NCBI GenBank assembly: GCA_026193235.1
Contig: JAPHSA010000103.1
Coordinates: 1-40,852 of the forward strand
From: Deltaproteobacteria bacterium
Lineage (GTDB): Bacteria; Desulfobacterota; Desulfuromonadia; Desulfuromonadales; Geopsychrobacteraceae
DNA: 40,852 nucleotides
Direction of reading: 5' to 3'
A model generated the notes under the pieces. It was not told the origin of the DNA. It saw only the letters and a program-made list of their open reading frames with translations, and made no database searches. Below, piece by piece: positions 22,013 to 33,039 of this stretch (positions are counted from its first letter, which is position 1; every line of letters starts with the position of its first letter). Both the position numbers and the translations under genes were made by a program.

Positions 22013-22483
22013 ATGTCGAATAACCGCCGCGTTGGGCGCGAATGTGCCTTAAAAATGTTGTTTGCCTTAAAGCTCGACAGCGACCAGACTGATCCCGTTG
22101 GGCTGGCCTCGTCTTTTTGGACGAATTTTCGCTTCGCAGATGATGCTCTCGGGGAACCGCTGGAGACAGCGGAGTCCCCTTTGCCCACAGCGACACGAAT
22201 GTTTGCTGAAACACTGGTCAACGGGGTTGCAGAGTTTCGTCCGGTGATTGACCAGGTAATTGGGGCGGTTGCGAAAAACTGGTCGCTTGAAAGAATGGCA
22301 CCGGTTGACCTTTCGATCCTGCGGATCGGCGCCTATGAGATCCTCTATCAGGCGGAAATTCCGGCGCGGGTATCGATTAATGAGGCCATAGAAATAGCGA
22401 AGCGCTACGGCACCAAGGAATCTCCCGCATTTATTAATGGTCTGCTCGATAAAATCGCTCAGAACAGTGATAAAAAGCCATAA
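22013..22483 (+). CDS. nusB: Transcription antitermination factor NusB
   Basis: RRVGRECALKMLFAL...MAPVDLSILRIGAYEIL...INEAIEIAKRYGTKESPAFINGLLDKI. Confidence 0.95.
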   Translation: MSNNRRVGRECALKMLFALKLDSDQTDPVGLASSFWTNFRFADDALGEPLETAESPLPTATRMFAETLVNGVAEFRPVIDQVIGAVAKNWSLERMAPVDLSILRIGAYEILYQAEIPARVSINEAIEIAKRYGTKESPAFINGLLDKIAQNSDKKP

Positions 22484-22519
22484 AATTGCACATCAGAAGT
22501 CTTACCTATTGGGGTTGAT

Positions 22520-23830
22520 ATGAGTTCGATTAACGTTGGATTGCTCGGGTTTGGCACAATCGGTACCGGGGTGGTCAGGATTTTTCAGAAGAATACCGAG
22601 ATTATTCAGCAGCGCCTGTGTCACAACATCGCCTTGATGAAGATCGCTGATCTGGACATAACGACAGATCGTGGTGTAAAGCTCGAGGCCGGGATGTTAA
22701 CGACCGATGTGGAAGAGGTGATCAGTAACCCGGAGATTGATGTCGTCATTGAGTTGATTGGCGGCTATGAACCGGCCAAGAGTTTTATCCTGAAAGCGAT
22801 TGCCCAGGGGAAACATATTGTTACCGCCAACAAAGCGCTGATGGCCGTTCACGGTCAGGAGATTCTTGATGCCGCCCAACGTCAGGGTGTTGCTGTCATG
22901 TTTGAAGCCGCCGTAGGTGGTGGTATCCCGATTATTTCAGCGATCAAGGAAAGCCTCTGTGCAAATCAGTTCAGTTCGGTTCTGGGGATCCTCAACGGTA
23001 CCTGTAACTTTATCCTCACCAAGATGTTCCAGGACGGTAGTGACTTTGCCACGGTCCTGAAGGAAGCCCAGGATCTGGGTTACGCGGAAGCCGATCCGAC
23101 GTTTGACATTGAGGGCGTAGATACGGCGCATAAGATTGCTCTGCTGTCAGCACTCTGTTTCGGAACGACGGTTGATTTTGATCAGGTGTACACGGAGGGG
23201 ATTGACCAGATTACGGCGGTAGATATCACCTTCGCCGCACAGATGGGGTATAAAATTAAGCTTTTGGCGATTGGGAAAAATCACGGAGGCCGGATAGAGG
23301 TGCGCGTTCATCCCACTATGATCCCGGACTCCTATCAGTTGGCTGAGGTTGATGGTGTCTTTAACGCTGTACGCCTGACCGGTGATTTTGTCGGCCCAAC
23401 CTTGCTGTATGGCAGTGGGGCGGGCATGGATGCGACCGCCAGTGCGGTGATGGGTGATGTAATGGCGATCGGTCGCGATCAGCTTTCCGGAGCCCGGCTA
23501 CGGGTGCCGATTATGGGCTACTGCCCGGATCAGATTAAAGCGCTGCCGATAAAGGCCATGAGTGAGATTGTCAGTCATTATTATCTGCGTTTCACCGCGC
23601 TCGACCAACCGGGCGTACTGGCGCAAATTGCTGGTTGTCTGGGTGAGCATAACATCAGCATTCAGTCGATGATTCAGCCTGAGCGGCATGAAGTTGATTC
23701 CGTGCCGATTGTGTTGATGACCCATGCGGCCATGGAGGCTGATGTTGCCAACGCGCTGAAAAGAATTGAACAGTTGGCGATTGTCACCCAATCGACCCGC
23801 CTGATTCGCGTTGAAAATGACCTGGGTTAA
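22520..23830 (+). CDS. hom: Homoserine dehydrogenase
   Basis: NVGLLGFGTIGTGVV...VTANKALMAVHG...GILNGTCNFILT; C-terminal ACT domain. Confidence 0.96.
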   Translation: MSSINVGLLGFGTIGTGVVRIFQKNTEIIQQRLCHNIALMKIADLDITTDRGVKLEAGMLTTDVEEVISNPEIDVVIELIGGYEPAKSFILKAIAQGKHIVTANKALMAVHGQEILDAAQRQGVAVMFEAAVGGGIPIISAIKESLCANQFSSVLGILNGTCNFILTKMFQDGSDFATVLKEAQDLGYAEADPTFDIEGVDTAHKIALLSALCFGTTVDFDQVYTEGIDQITAVDITFAAQMGYKIKLLAIGKNHGGRIEVRVHPTMIPDSYQLAEVDGVFNAVRLTGDFVGPTLLYGSGAGMDATASAVMGDVMAIGRDQLSGARLRVPIMGYCPDQIKALPIKAMSEIVSHYYLRFTALDQPGVLAQIAGCLGEHNISIQSMIQPERHEVDSVPIVLMTHAAMEADVANALKRIEQLAIVTQSTRLIRVENDLG

Positions 23831-23852
23831 GCAACGATACAGACTCAAAAAA

Positions 23853-23887
23853 ATGACAAAGGCCACCGTTCAGGTGGCTTTTGTCAT
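23853..23887. terminator. Bidirectional terminator between convergent hom and acyl-CoA synthetase
   Basis: ATGACAAAGGCCACC-GTTCA-GGTGGCTTTTGTCAT, 15-bp stem with one wobble. Confidence 0.85.
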
Positions 23888-23902
23888 GAGCGGGACGGTT
23901 CC

Positions 23903-25786
23903 TTAGCGGTTCGTTGAAATTTCCGGTTCGACGATGTATCTTTTGATCTTGCGCGTTGTTGTCTTCGGGAATTCATCTTCACGCAGGGTGAACTTTTTAA
24001 TGCGTTTGTAATCAGCCAGATTTTTCCCGTAAGTGAGAATGTCTTTACGCATTAATTCTTCGATTTCAGCAGCAGAATAAGGTTCACCGTCCCGCTCTCT
24101 GGCCAGTGCAAACAGGGCTTCTTCATCAGGGAAGATGACCGCATAGACCTCCTCTGCGGTGGCGCTGACCTTGTGTCCATACACCATGATCTCAGCAATC
24201 AAAGGGCTTTTCAGCAGTTGATTTTCAATCTCTTCGGGATAGACATTCTTGCCGTTGGGCGTCACGATCAGATTCTTGACCCGGCCGCAGATCGCCAACA
24301 TGTTGTCTTCATCGAAACGTCCAAGATCCCCGGTATGATACCAGCCATCGCGTAGGACATCGTTCGTGGCCTTCTCATTCTTGTAATAGCCGAGCATAAC
24401 ATTTGGACCTTTGACCAGGATCTCTCCTTCACCATCGGCATTCGGGCGGTCGATCTTGACCTGAACGTCCGCCAGGACTTCGCCAACCGTCCCGGGCTTA
24501 CTGTTAAACGGACTTTCCGCCGAGATAACGGGCGCTGTTTCGGTAATCCCGTAGCCCTGTAAGAGCGTCAGTCCCAGGTTCTTGAATCCCATAGCGACGG
24601 CCGGGTCGAGGGCTGCGCCCCCACTGACAAAGGTGGTTCTGGTTCCGACGGACTGCTGGACTTTCGCACTGACAATTTTGCGGGTCAGGGTAAACTTATA
24701 GAGCAGCCGTGATGAGGATTTGGATTCAATGTTTTTCATGATGCGATCATAGAGCAGGCGGTAAACGGCTGGAACGCCAAGCAGGAACGTCGGCTTGACT
24801 TCATTGAGGTTGTCCCCGAGTTTTTTGATCGACTCGGCGAAACTCACCTGTCCACCAAGTGACAGTGGCAGCAGGACGCCGCAGACCTGTTCAAAAACAT
24901 GGTTGATTGGCAGAAAGGAGAGTGTTGCGATGGAACTGTCAAGCTGGAAGCGCTCGATCGCCGCATGGATGTTGGTGACAATGTTCTTGTGGCTGAGCAT
25001 CGCCCCCTTGGCGCGCCCAGTTGTCCCTGAGGTGTAGAGAATAACCGCTCTGTCTTCCGCTCGGGTTGCGGGGGGCGGCAGCGGCGTTGTGTGAAAAATA
25101 TCTTTATAGGCAAAGAGTCTTTTCTCTTTTAGCAAACGATTGCGTGACATTTCCGATTCAGAAAGAAAATTGATCTTTTTTTTCTTTTTCCCCGGCTCCT
25201 TTTCCTGGTGTGTGAGGACGGCATGGGCTTCAACCGCCGCGTCTTCAATGAGCTTACTCCGTTCGCTCGGGATGTTCAGGTCTATGACCAGGTCTTTCCA
25301 GAGCGTCGAAAGTGTATCCAGCGCTCCAGCAAACAGACTCTGATCAGCCAGTTCAGCATGGGGCGTGTCAAGCAGGATGATTTTTTTAAGTTGCGGCAGG
25401 TCGTCGATCACTTCGAGAAGGGTGTCAAATTGTGGTTGGCTGACAAAGGCGGCCTCGGTATCAGAATCATTGAGGATATGTCTGAGCTCGGTTGCCTTGA
25501 GTTCTTTATCAATCGGGATCGCGACACAGCCAGCACGTAAAATGGAAAGATACGCCGCAACCCAACGCGGGGAAGAGGCCCCAAGGAGGGCCACGTGGGA
25601 TTTCTCTTTAATGTTTAATTGATCCAGTCCTGCTGCCAGGTTTTCGACCGTGTCCCAAAGCTTGCCATAGGTCAGCGGTTTCCACTCGTTGTTATGTTTA
25701 AACCGCAGAGCAACTTTCGACTGATGCTGCTGACAGCTCGTATGAATCAACTGATCAATGGTCTGCACGGGGGTAACTCCTCGCAA
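23903..25786 (-). CDS. AMP-dependent long-chain acyl-CoA synthetase
   Basis: ILYTSGTTGRAKGAMLSHKN, GYGITETAPVIS, GWYHTGDLG motifs. Confidence 0.94.
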   Translation of the reverse strand: MRGVTPVQTIDQLIHTSCQQHQSKVALRFKHNNEWKPLTYGKLWDTVENLAAGLDQLNIKEKSHVALLGASSPRWVAAYLSILRAGCVAIPIDKELKATELRHILNDSDTEAAFVSQPQFDTLLEVIDDLPQLKKIILLDTPHAELADQSLFAGALDTLSTLWKDLVIDLNIPSERSKLIEDAAVEAHAVLTHQEKEPGKKKKKINFLSESEMSRNRLLKEKRLFAYKDIFHTTPLPPPATRAEDRAVILYTSGTTGRAKGAMLSHKNIVTNIHAAIERFQLDSSIATLSFLPINHVFEQVCGVLLPLSLGGQVSFAESIKKLGDNLNEVKPTFLLGVPAVYRLLYDRIMKNIESKSSSRLLYKFTLTRKIVSAKVQQSVGTRTTFVSGGAALDPAVAMGFKNLGLTLLQGYGITETAPVISAESPFNSKPGTVGEVLADVQVKIDRPNADGEGEILVKGPNVMLGYYKNEKATNDVLRDGWYHTGDLGRFDEDNMLAICGRVKNLIVTPNGKNVYPEEIENQLLKSPLIAEIMVYGHKVSATAEEVYAVIFPDEEALFALARERDGEPYSAAEIEELMRKDILTYGKNLADYKRIKKFTLREDEFPKTTTRKIKRYIVEPEISTNR

Positions 25787-25936
25787 TGGTGGTTGTCAGG
25801 GACGCTTCGTCTGTTGCTTTTGAAAGAAAACAATAGTTTACTTTAGCTGCGTCCTCAGAATCAGGCAAGCGTGAAATACAGCCCCCTTGCCTCCGCGAAT
25901 AAGTTGCAAAAGGCAGAGTGAAATTGACGAAATAGC

Positions 25937-25964
25937 TTGACAGCATTGAAGTCTATCTGATAAA
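25937..25964 (+). promoter_or_regulatory. Putative promoter of tRNA-Val(GAC)
   Basis: TTGACA - 16 nt - GATAAA, about 20 nt before the tRNA. Confidence 0.55.
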
Positions 25965-25984
25965 AGAACGCCGCAGTTGGATGC

Positions 25985-26059
<75 letters not shown>

Positions 26060-26094
26060 TATTATGCACCATTAGACAGATTGTACTGACGTCG

Positions 26095-26119
26095 AGGCAT
26101 CTCTAGGATGCCTTTTTTT
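26095..26119 (+). terminator. Intrinsic terminator between tRNA-Val and thrS
   Basis: AGGCATC-TCTAG-GATGCCT-TTTTTTG. Confidence 0.8.
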
Positions 26120-26135
26120 GTTTGGGAGAAAAACT

Positions 26136-28052
26136 ATGGCTTTATTGCAGATTGAACTTCCTGACGGCACTCTGAAAGAGGTTGAACCGGGCTCAACGGC
26201 CTACGATGTTGCTCTGTCGATTGGTGAGGGACTGGCCAGGCAGTCTTTAGCTGCACGATTTGACGATGCTGTGATCGACATCACTAGGCCTTTGGACCAC
26301 TCAGGCAAGCTGGCGCTGATTACTCAGAACTCTCCCGAGGCGCTGGAGATTATTCGCCATTCCTGTGCCCATCTCATGGCTCAGGCGGTGAAAGAGCTTT
26401 ATGCCGATGAGGTCCAGGTCACTATCGGCCCGGCAATAAAGGACGGCTTTTACTACGATTTTTTCAGCGAGACGAAGAAATTTGTCCCGGAAGATTTTCC
26501 GCTGATCGAAGCAAAGATGACGGAACTGGCCAAGCAGGATCAGGTGATTACGCGTGAAGTCATGTCCCGTGAAGCCGCGATTGAGCTGTTCCGGGGGATG
26601 GGTGAGGACTATAAGGTTGAGTTGATTGAAGATCTTGACGAAGAGTCGGTGTCGCTCTACCGCCAGGGCAATTTTGTTGATCTTTGCCGTGGGCCTCACG
26701 TGCCGAGGACCGGGGTGCATAAAGCCTTTAAGCTGACCAGCCTTGCCGGAGCCTACTGGCGCGGGGATGAGCACAACGCCATGTTGCAACGGATTTATGC
26801 CACCGCGTTTCTCAATAAGAAAGAACTCAAAGCACATTTGCATCGTTTGGAAGAAGCACGTAAGCGGGATCATCGGAAATTAGGGCGCGAACTAGATCTC
26901 TTCTCCTTCAGCGAAGAAGCTGGTGGTGGCCTGGTCCTCTGGCATCCCAAGGGTGCCATGCTGCGCGCGATCATCGAAGATTATGAGCGCAAAGAGCACC
27001 TCAAACGCGGTTATGAGCTCGTTGTCGGTCCCCAGATTCTCAAAACAGATCTCTGGAAAATGTCCGGTCATTATGAGAATTATCGGGAAAACATGTATTT
27101 CACCGAAGTGGATGAGCAGGGCTACGGGATTAAGCCGATGAATTGCCTGGCGCACATGTTGATTTACAAGTCGAAACCACGCTCTTATCGGAATCTGCCG
27201 ATCCGTTATTTTGAATTGGGAACGGTTTATCGCCATGAGAAGTCCGGGGTGCTGCACGGTCTTTTACGGGTACGGGGATTTACCCAGGACGATGCGCATA
27301 TTATCTGTCGTCCGGATCAGATTGATGCTGAAGTCAAAGGCGTCATGCGTTTTGTTCAAGATGTCGCCGCCACCTTCGGTTTCGATTATACAATGGAACT
27401 GTCCACCCGACCGGAAAAATCGATTGGCAGCGATGCCGATTGGGAACAGGCAACTGCGGCGTTACAGAGTGCCCTTGAAGACAGTGGACAGGCCTTTGAA
27501 ATCAATGCCGGGGATGGCGCATTTTATGGTCCGAAGATTGATGTTAAGCTGAAGGACGCGCTTGACAGGGAATGGCAATGTGCTACAATCCAGTGCGATT
27601 TTACCTTGCCGGAACGTTTTGACCTGACGTATGTCGGGACTGACGGTGAAAAACACCGTCCGGTCATGCTGCACCGCGTCATCGTTGGTTCGATTGAACG
27701 TTTTATCGGGGTTTTGATTGAGCACTATGCAGGTAGCTTCCCGCTCTGGCTTTCGCCGGTTCAGGCGATTGTCCTGAATGTGACCGACAATCAAGCCGAT
27801 TATGCCCAGCAGGTTTTCGAGCAACTTCGTGCTGCCGGGATCAGGGTCGAGGTCGATTTGCGTAATGAAAAGCTCGGATTCAAGATCCGTGAAGCGCAGA
27901 TGGCCAAGATCCCATATATGCTCGTCATCGGTGACCGGGAAGTCGCGGATCAAACCGTTGCACCACGCTTTCGCGATGGTAAAAACCTTGATCCTGTCAG
28001 TGTTGCTGATTTTGTCAGTTTTGTTGAGGCAGAAGTTGCAGCCTATAATTAG
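26136..28052 (+). CDS. thrS: Threonine--tRNA ligase
   Basis: [19 protein letters not shown] (TGS), [41 protein letters not shown] 26136 with GGGAG RBS. Confidence 0.97.
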   Translation: MALLQIELPDGTLKEVEPGSTAYDVALSIGEGLARQSLAARFDDAVIDITRPLDHSGKLALITQNSPEALEIIRHSCAHLMAQAVKELYADEVQVTIGPAIKDGFYYDFFSETKKFVPEDFPLIEAKMTELAKQDQVITREVMSREAAIELFRGMGEDYKVELIEDLDEESVSLYRQGNFVDLCRGPHVPRTGVHKAFKLTSLAGAYWRGDEHNAMLQRIYATAFLNKKELKAHLHRLEEARKRDHRKLGRELDLFSFSEEAGGGLVLWHPKGAMLRAIIEDYERKEHLKRGYELVVGPQILKTDLWKMSGHYENYRENMYFTEVDEQGYGIKPMNCLAHMLIYKSKPRSYRNLPIRYFELGTVYRHEKSGVLHGLLRVRGFTQDDAHIICRPDQIDAEVKGVMRFVQDVAATFGFDYTMELSTRPEKSIGSDADWEQATAALQSALEDSGQAFEINAGDGAFYGPKIDVKLKDALDREWQCATIQCDFTLPERFDLTYVGTDGEKHRPVMLHRVIVGSIERFIGVLIEHYAGSFPLWLSPVQAIVLNVTDNQADYAQQVFEQLRAAGIRVEVDLRNEKLGFKIREAQMAKIPYMLVIGDREVADQTVAPRFRDGKNLDPVSVADFVSFVEAEVAAYN

Positions 28053-28053
28053 T

Positions 28054-28078
28054 GCAAAAAACCACTCTGGTTTTTTGC
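28054..28078 (+). terminator. Hairpin between thrS and infC (terminator or attenuator)
   Basis: Perfect inverted repeat GCAAAAAACCA-CTC-TGGTTTTTTGC. Confidence 0.6.
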
Positions 28079-28124
28079 GCTGCTAAACGCCATGTTTTTT
28101 TCGAGAAGATAGAGGAGTCACGTC

Positions 28125-28637
28125 ATAGCTAAAGAAGCGAACATCAATGAAGCCATCACTGCCCGTCAACTCCGGGTCATTGATGATGAAGGTGGCCAGT
28201 TAGGGATTCTGGAGCTGGAACAAGCGTTAGCCTTAGCCCGGGAGCAGGGTCTTGACCTAGTTGAGGTGTCCCCGCAAGCGAGTCCTCCGGTTTGCCGGAT
28301 TATGGATTACGGGAAATATAAATACCAGCTGGCGAAACGTGCTTCTGAAGCCAAGAAGAAACAGGTCAAGGTTGAAATCAAAGAAGTTAAAATGCGACCT
28401 AAGACCGATGATCACGATTTTCAGTTCAAAATCAAACATGCCCGCAGGTTTCTTGAAGAAGGCAATAAAGTAAAACTCACAATTATGTTTCGTGGCCGTG
28501 AAAATGCGCACCCTGATCAGGGGATGAAACAGCTGACAAAAGCAGTTGAAGCATTAAAGGATATCGGTCAGGTAGAATCACATCCGAGTAAGATGGGTCG
28601 TTTTATGACGATGATGGTCGGTCCGTTAAAAAGCTGA
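28125..28637 (+). CDS. infC: Translation initiation factor IF-3, non-canonical ATA start
   Basis: Frame reads (I/M)AKEANINEAITARQLRVIDDEGGQLGILE...VCRIMDYGKYKY...; AGGAG 7 nt before ATA; in-frame TAG at 28110-28112; listed ORF at 28266 lacks the N-terminal 47 codons. Confidence 0.93.
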   Translation: MAKEANINEAITARQLRVIDDEGGQLGILELEQALALAREQGLDLVEVSPQASPPVCRIMDYGKYKYQLAKRASEAKKKQVKVEIKEVKMRPKTDDHDFQFKIKHARRFLEEGNKVKLTIMFRGRENAHPDQGMKQLTKAVEALKDIGQVESHPSKMGRFMTMMVGPLKS

Positions 28638-28688
28638 AGCGGTCATCCGTAAACTGAAACAATAAAATATAAGTAACAGGAGAGACAG

Positions 28689-28886
28689 ATGCCAAAAATC
28701 AAAACAAACCGTGGTGCCGCTAAGCGTTTCCGTAAAACCGGTACCGGTAAGATTCGGCGGAATAAGGCCTATACAAGCCATATCCTGACTAAGAAAACCA
28801 CCAAGCGCAAGCGTGCCCTGCGCCAATCGGTAATTGTTTCTAAAGCCGATGCACACAATATCGCCCAACTGATTCCCTACTTATAA
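28689..28886 (+). CDS. rpmI: 50S ribosomal protein L35
   Basis: [36 protein letters not shown]. Confidence 0.97.
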   Translation: MPKIKTNRGAAKRFRKTGTGKIRRNKAYTSHILTKKTTKRKRALRQSVIVSKADAHNIAQLIPYL

Positions 28887-28998
28887 TCTCTGTTGTCAAC
28901 TGAAGACAACAGGGCTGTGAACTGCGGGGACCGATCTCCCCCTGTAGATCCGGCCACGGCAATTGCCGAAACCACCACATAAAGAAGGAGAAAGTGAG

Positions 28999-29355
28999 AT
29001 GCCAAGAGTAAAAAGAGGGTTTAAAGCCCGTCGTCGTCGCAACAAAGTGCTCAAACTTGCTAAAGGTTATCGTGGCGCCCGAAGTAAGTTGTTCCGCTCA
29101 GCAACAGAAGCCGTTGATCGTGCTTTGAATTACGCGTATCGCGACCGCAAGGTTAAAAAACGGGATTTTCGCGCTCTGTGGATCACCCGGATCAATGCAG
29201 CTGCTCGCGATAATGGTCTCTCCTACAGCCGTTTAATCCATGGTCTGAAGCAGGCTGAAGTTGCTCTGGATCGCAAAATTATGGCAGAGCTCGCTGTCAG
29301 TGATCCGGCTGGATTTACCGTGGTTGCTGAAGCCGCCAAGGCCAAACTGCAGTAA
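28999..29355 (+). CDS. rplT: 50S ribosomal protein L20
   Basis: [35 protein letters not shown]; real start ATG 28999. Confidence 0.97.
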   Translation: MPRVKRGFKARRRRNKVLKLAKGYRGARSKLFRSATEAVDRALNYAYRDRKVKKRDFRALWITRINAAARDNGLSYSRLIHGLKQAEVALDRKIMAELAVSDPAGFTVVAEAAKAKLQ

Positions 29356-29375
29356 GCGGTCTAAAACCGATCTGA

Positions 29376-29410
29376 GGAGATGGAGTGCTAGCTTCATCTC
29401 CTTTTTTTTT
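29376..29410 (+). terminator. Intrinsic terminator after rplT
   Basis: GGAGATGGAG-TGCTAG-CTTCATCTCC-TTTTTTTTT. Confidence 0.9.
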
Positions 29411-29477
29411 CGGTTCATTTACTTTTCCCCACACAAGAGATCATGGATTTGAGCTCTGTTGCCTTGCCGCAACTTAA

Positions 29478-30509
<1,032 letters not shown>

Positions 30510-30532
30510 GATTGATGTAAGGACCTTGAGAG

Positions 30533-32941
30533 ATGATCGTTACCTATAATTGGTTAAAAGAATTTGTTGATTTTCGTTATTCACCACAGGAACTCTGTGA
30601 CCGTTTGACGATGGTCGGTCTGGAAGTGGATGCCCTTGAAGAGCTGGGAGGGAAGCTCGATTCCGTTATTGTCGCTCAGCTGGATGCCGTCGAGCCGCAC
30701 CCTGATGCCGATCGTTTGACGGTCTGTCAGGTCAATACCGGCAATGCGGTTGTTCAGGTTGTCTGTGGGGCGACCAATCATAAGTCTGGTGACTTGATTG
30801 CCCTGGCGCAACCGGGAACTCTGCTGCCGGGTGACTTTAAAATAAAAAAATCAAAGATCCGGGGGCAAGTTTCCCAGGGAATGCTCTGCTCGGAAAAGGA
30901 ACTCGGGCTATCTGATGAAGCTGCCGGCATCATGATTCTGCCACCGGGGTTAACGCTCGGTCAACCGGCCTTTGAAGCGCTTGGGCTGAAGGACTTTCAG
31001 ATCGAAATCGGCTTGACCCCCAACCGTCCGGATTGTCTCAGTGTCGTTGGGGTGGCGCGGGAAGTGGCAGCTCTCTGTGACGAACCGCTTCAGTTACCGA
31101 CCCGACAGATTAAAGAAAGTCACAAGCCGATTGAACAACAAGCTGCGGTCAGGATTGACAACGCAGATGGTTGCCCACGCTATGCGGCACGCATGATTGA
31201 TGGGATTACGATTGGACCCTCTCCCGACTGGATGGTGCGCCGACTTCAAGCAGTCGGCATGCGTTCGATCAACAATGTTGTTGATGTCACCAACTACGTG
31301 ATGATGGAATTGGGGCATCCGCTCCATGCTTTTGATTATCGTTTTTTGGAAGAAGGGCGCATCGTCGTCAAATCGGCTCAGGAAGGTGAACGTTTTACCA
31401 CCCTGGATGAACAGGAACACTGCTTGACGGCGGACGACCTGATGATCTGTGATGGTCAGCGTGCCGTTGCCCTGGCTGGAGTGATGGGGGGATTGAACTC
31501 TGAAGTTCAGGACGACACCAGGACAGTTCTGCTGGAAGCCGCCTATTTTAAACCAACTTCGATCAGACGGACCAGTAAGCGCCACGGGTTGCACACGGAA
31601 TCATCCCACCGTTTTGAACGTGGGGCTGATATTGACATGATTCCCGTGGCTCTCGACCGGGCCGCAAGCTTGATTGCTGAATTGAGCGGTGGGCAGGTTC
31701 TGGACGGGGTAATCGATACCTATCCGCGGAAACTTGAGCCTTTGGTGATCGAACTTCAGCACCAGAAGGTTGTCGACCTGCTGGATGTGCCGGTGGATTC
31801 TGAGACGATTCGAACCCTGCTTGAATCGATCGGTCTTGAGGTGCGTGCCGGTTCGAGCGTAGAGAGCCTAGCGGTCACCATACCGAGTTTCCGACCCGAC
31901 ATTGAGCGCGAGGTGGACCTGATTGAAGAAGTCGCCAGACTGTACGGTTATGAGCGAATTCCGGTGACCATGCCGGTTGGAACCGTTGATGCCGTGTTGC
32001 CGCCGAAACGTCAGAAACTTCAGCAGCAGTTGCGTCAGTTGATGGTAAAAACCGGTTTTTCCGAGGCCATGAATTATTCTTTTATCGCGCCCGATGCCGT
32101 GGGGAAAATGGGCCTGGATTCGAATGACGAACGTTTGTCAGCGATCAGAATTATGAATCCGCTGTCCGAAGATCAGGCGGTGATGCGCACCACACATGTT
32201 CCCAGTCTGCTGGAAACCGTTGTGCGAAACATCAATTACCGCAGTTTTGATTTACGCCTGTTTGAACTGCGTCCGGTCTTCCTCACTCAGGCTGAGCATG
32301 ACGCCTGCCAGGAAACCCTGACACTGACCGCGGTCATGTCCGGTCGGCGTGCACCTGAAGGTTGGTGTCAATCAACGGCTGCGGTTGATTTTTATGATCT
32401 CAAAGCGGTCGTCGAAGAAATCACTGAGCAGACCCGGCTGGCAGACATCAGCTTTGATGCGGGACACTCCCAAAACTATTTTCATCCGGGGAAATCCTGC
32501 TGTGTTAAAGCTGGTGAACAGATCGTCGGTTATCTCGGCGAACTGCATCCTCAGGTTCTGGCACAATTCTCGATTGATCAGCCGGTCTACCTATTTGAAC
32601 TGGATGTTGAAAAACTCATTTTGCTGGCCGGCTCTTGCGCGAAATTCCAACCCCTGTCCCGCTTTCCTGACGTCATCAGAGACAGTGCTCTGCTGTTGGA
32701 TGATGAGATTCAGGCGGCGCAGATCCTGGAGATCGTCAAGCGCAGCAAACTCAAATCGGTGGACAACGTCACCCTGTTTGATCTCTACACCGGTCAGGGG
32801 ATTCCTGCGGGAAAGAAGAGTCTCGCTATCCGTGTGCGCTATCGTGATCTCGAGAAAACTTTGACCGAAGAGGAAGTCAGTAAGTCCCATGACAAGCTGA
32901 TTCGTTCACTTTCTCAGCAGCTTGGTGCAGAAATTCGTTGA
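30533..32941 (+). CDS. pheT: Phenylalanine--tRNA ligase beta subunit
   Basis: N-terminal tRNA-binding domain, LTPNRPDCLSVVGVAREVAAL, B5 and FDX-ACB regions. Confidence 0.97.
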   Translation: MIVTYNWLKEFVDFRYSPQELCDRLTMVGLEVDALEELGGKLDSVIVAQLDAVEPHPDADRLTVCQVNTGNAVVQVVCGATNHKSGDLIALAQPGTLLPGDFKIKKSKIRGQVSQGMLCSEKELGLSDEAAGIMILPPGLTLGQPAFEALGLKDFQIEIGLTPNRPDCLSVVGVAREVAALCDEPLQLPTRQIKESHKPIEQQAAVRIDNADGCPRYAARMIDGITIGPSPDWMVRRLQAVGMRSINNVVDVTNYVMMELGHPLHAFDYRFLEEGRIVVKSAQEGERFTTLDEQEHCLTADDLMICDGQRAVALAGVMGGLNSEVQDDTRTVLLEAAYFKPTSIRRTSKRHGLHTESSHRFERGADIDMIPVALDRAASLIAELSGGQVLDGVIDTYPRKLEPLVIELQHQKVVDLLDVPVDSETIRTLLESIGLEVRAGSSVESLAVTIPSFRPDIEREVDLIEEVARLYGYERIPVTMPVGTVDAVLPPKRQKLQQQLRQLMVKTGFSEAMNYSFIAPDAVGKMGLDSNDERLSAIRIMNPLSEDQAVMRTTHVPSLLETVVRNINYRSFDLRLFELRPVFLTQAEHDACQETLTLTAVMSGRRAPEGWCQSTAAVDFYDLKAVVEEITEQTRLADISFDAGHSQNYFHPGKSCCVKAGEQIVGYLGELHPQVLAQFSIDQPVYLFELDVEKLILLAGSCAKFQPLSRFPDVIRDSALLLDDEIQAAQILEIVKRSKLKSVDNVTLFDLYTGQGIPAGKKSLAIRVRYRDLEKTLTEEEVSKSHDKLIRSLSQQLGAEIR

Positions 32942-33039
32942 TAGCGCTTGCAGCCGCTCAGGCAGTATGGTATATGTCCTTAAATATCAGATAGATAGTA
33001 GTTTTAATATAGCGCCTGCAGGGCCTAGCAGGAGGGACC

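Noticed and set aside
26060-26135. T-box riboswitch before thrS
   Set aside because: No room for specifier/antiterminator domains and no T-box core sequence; only a simple terminator is visible
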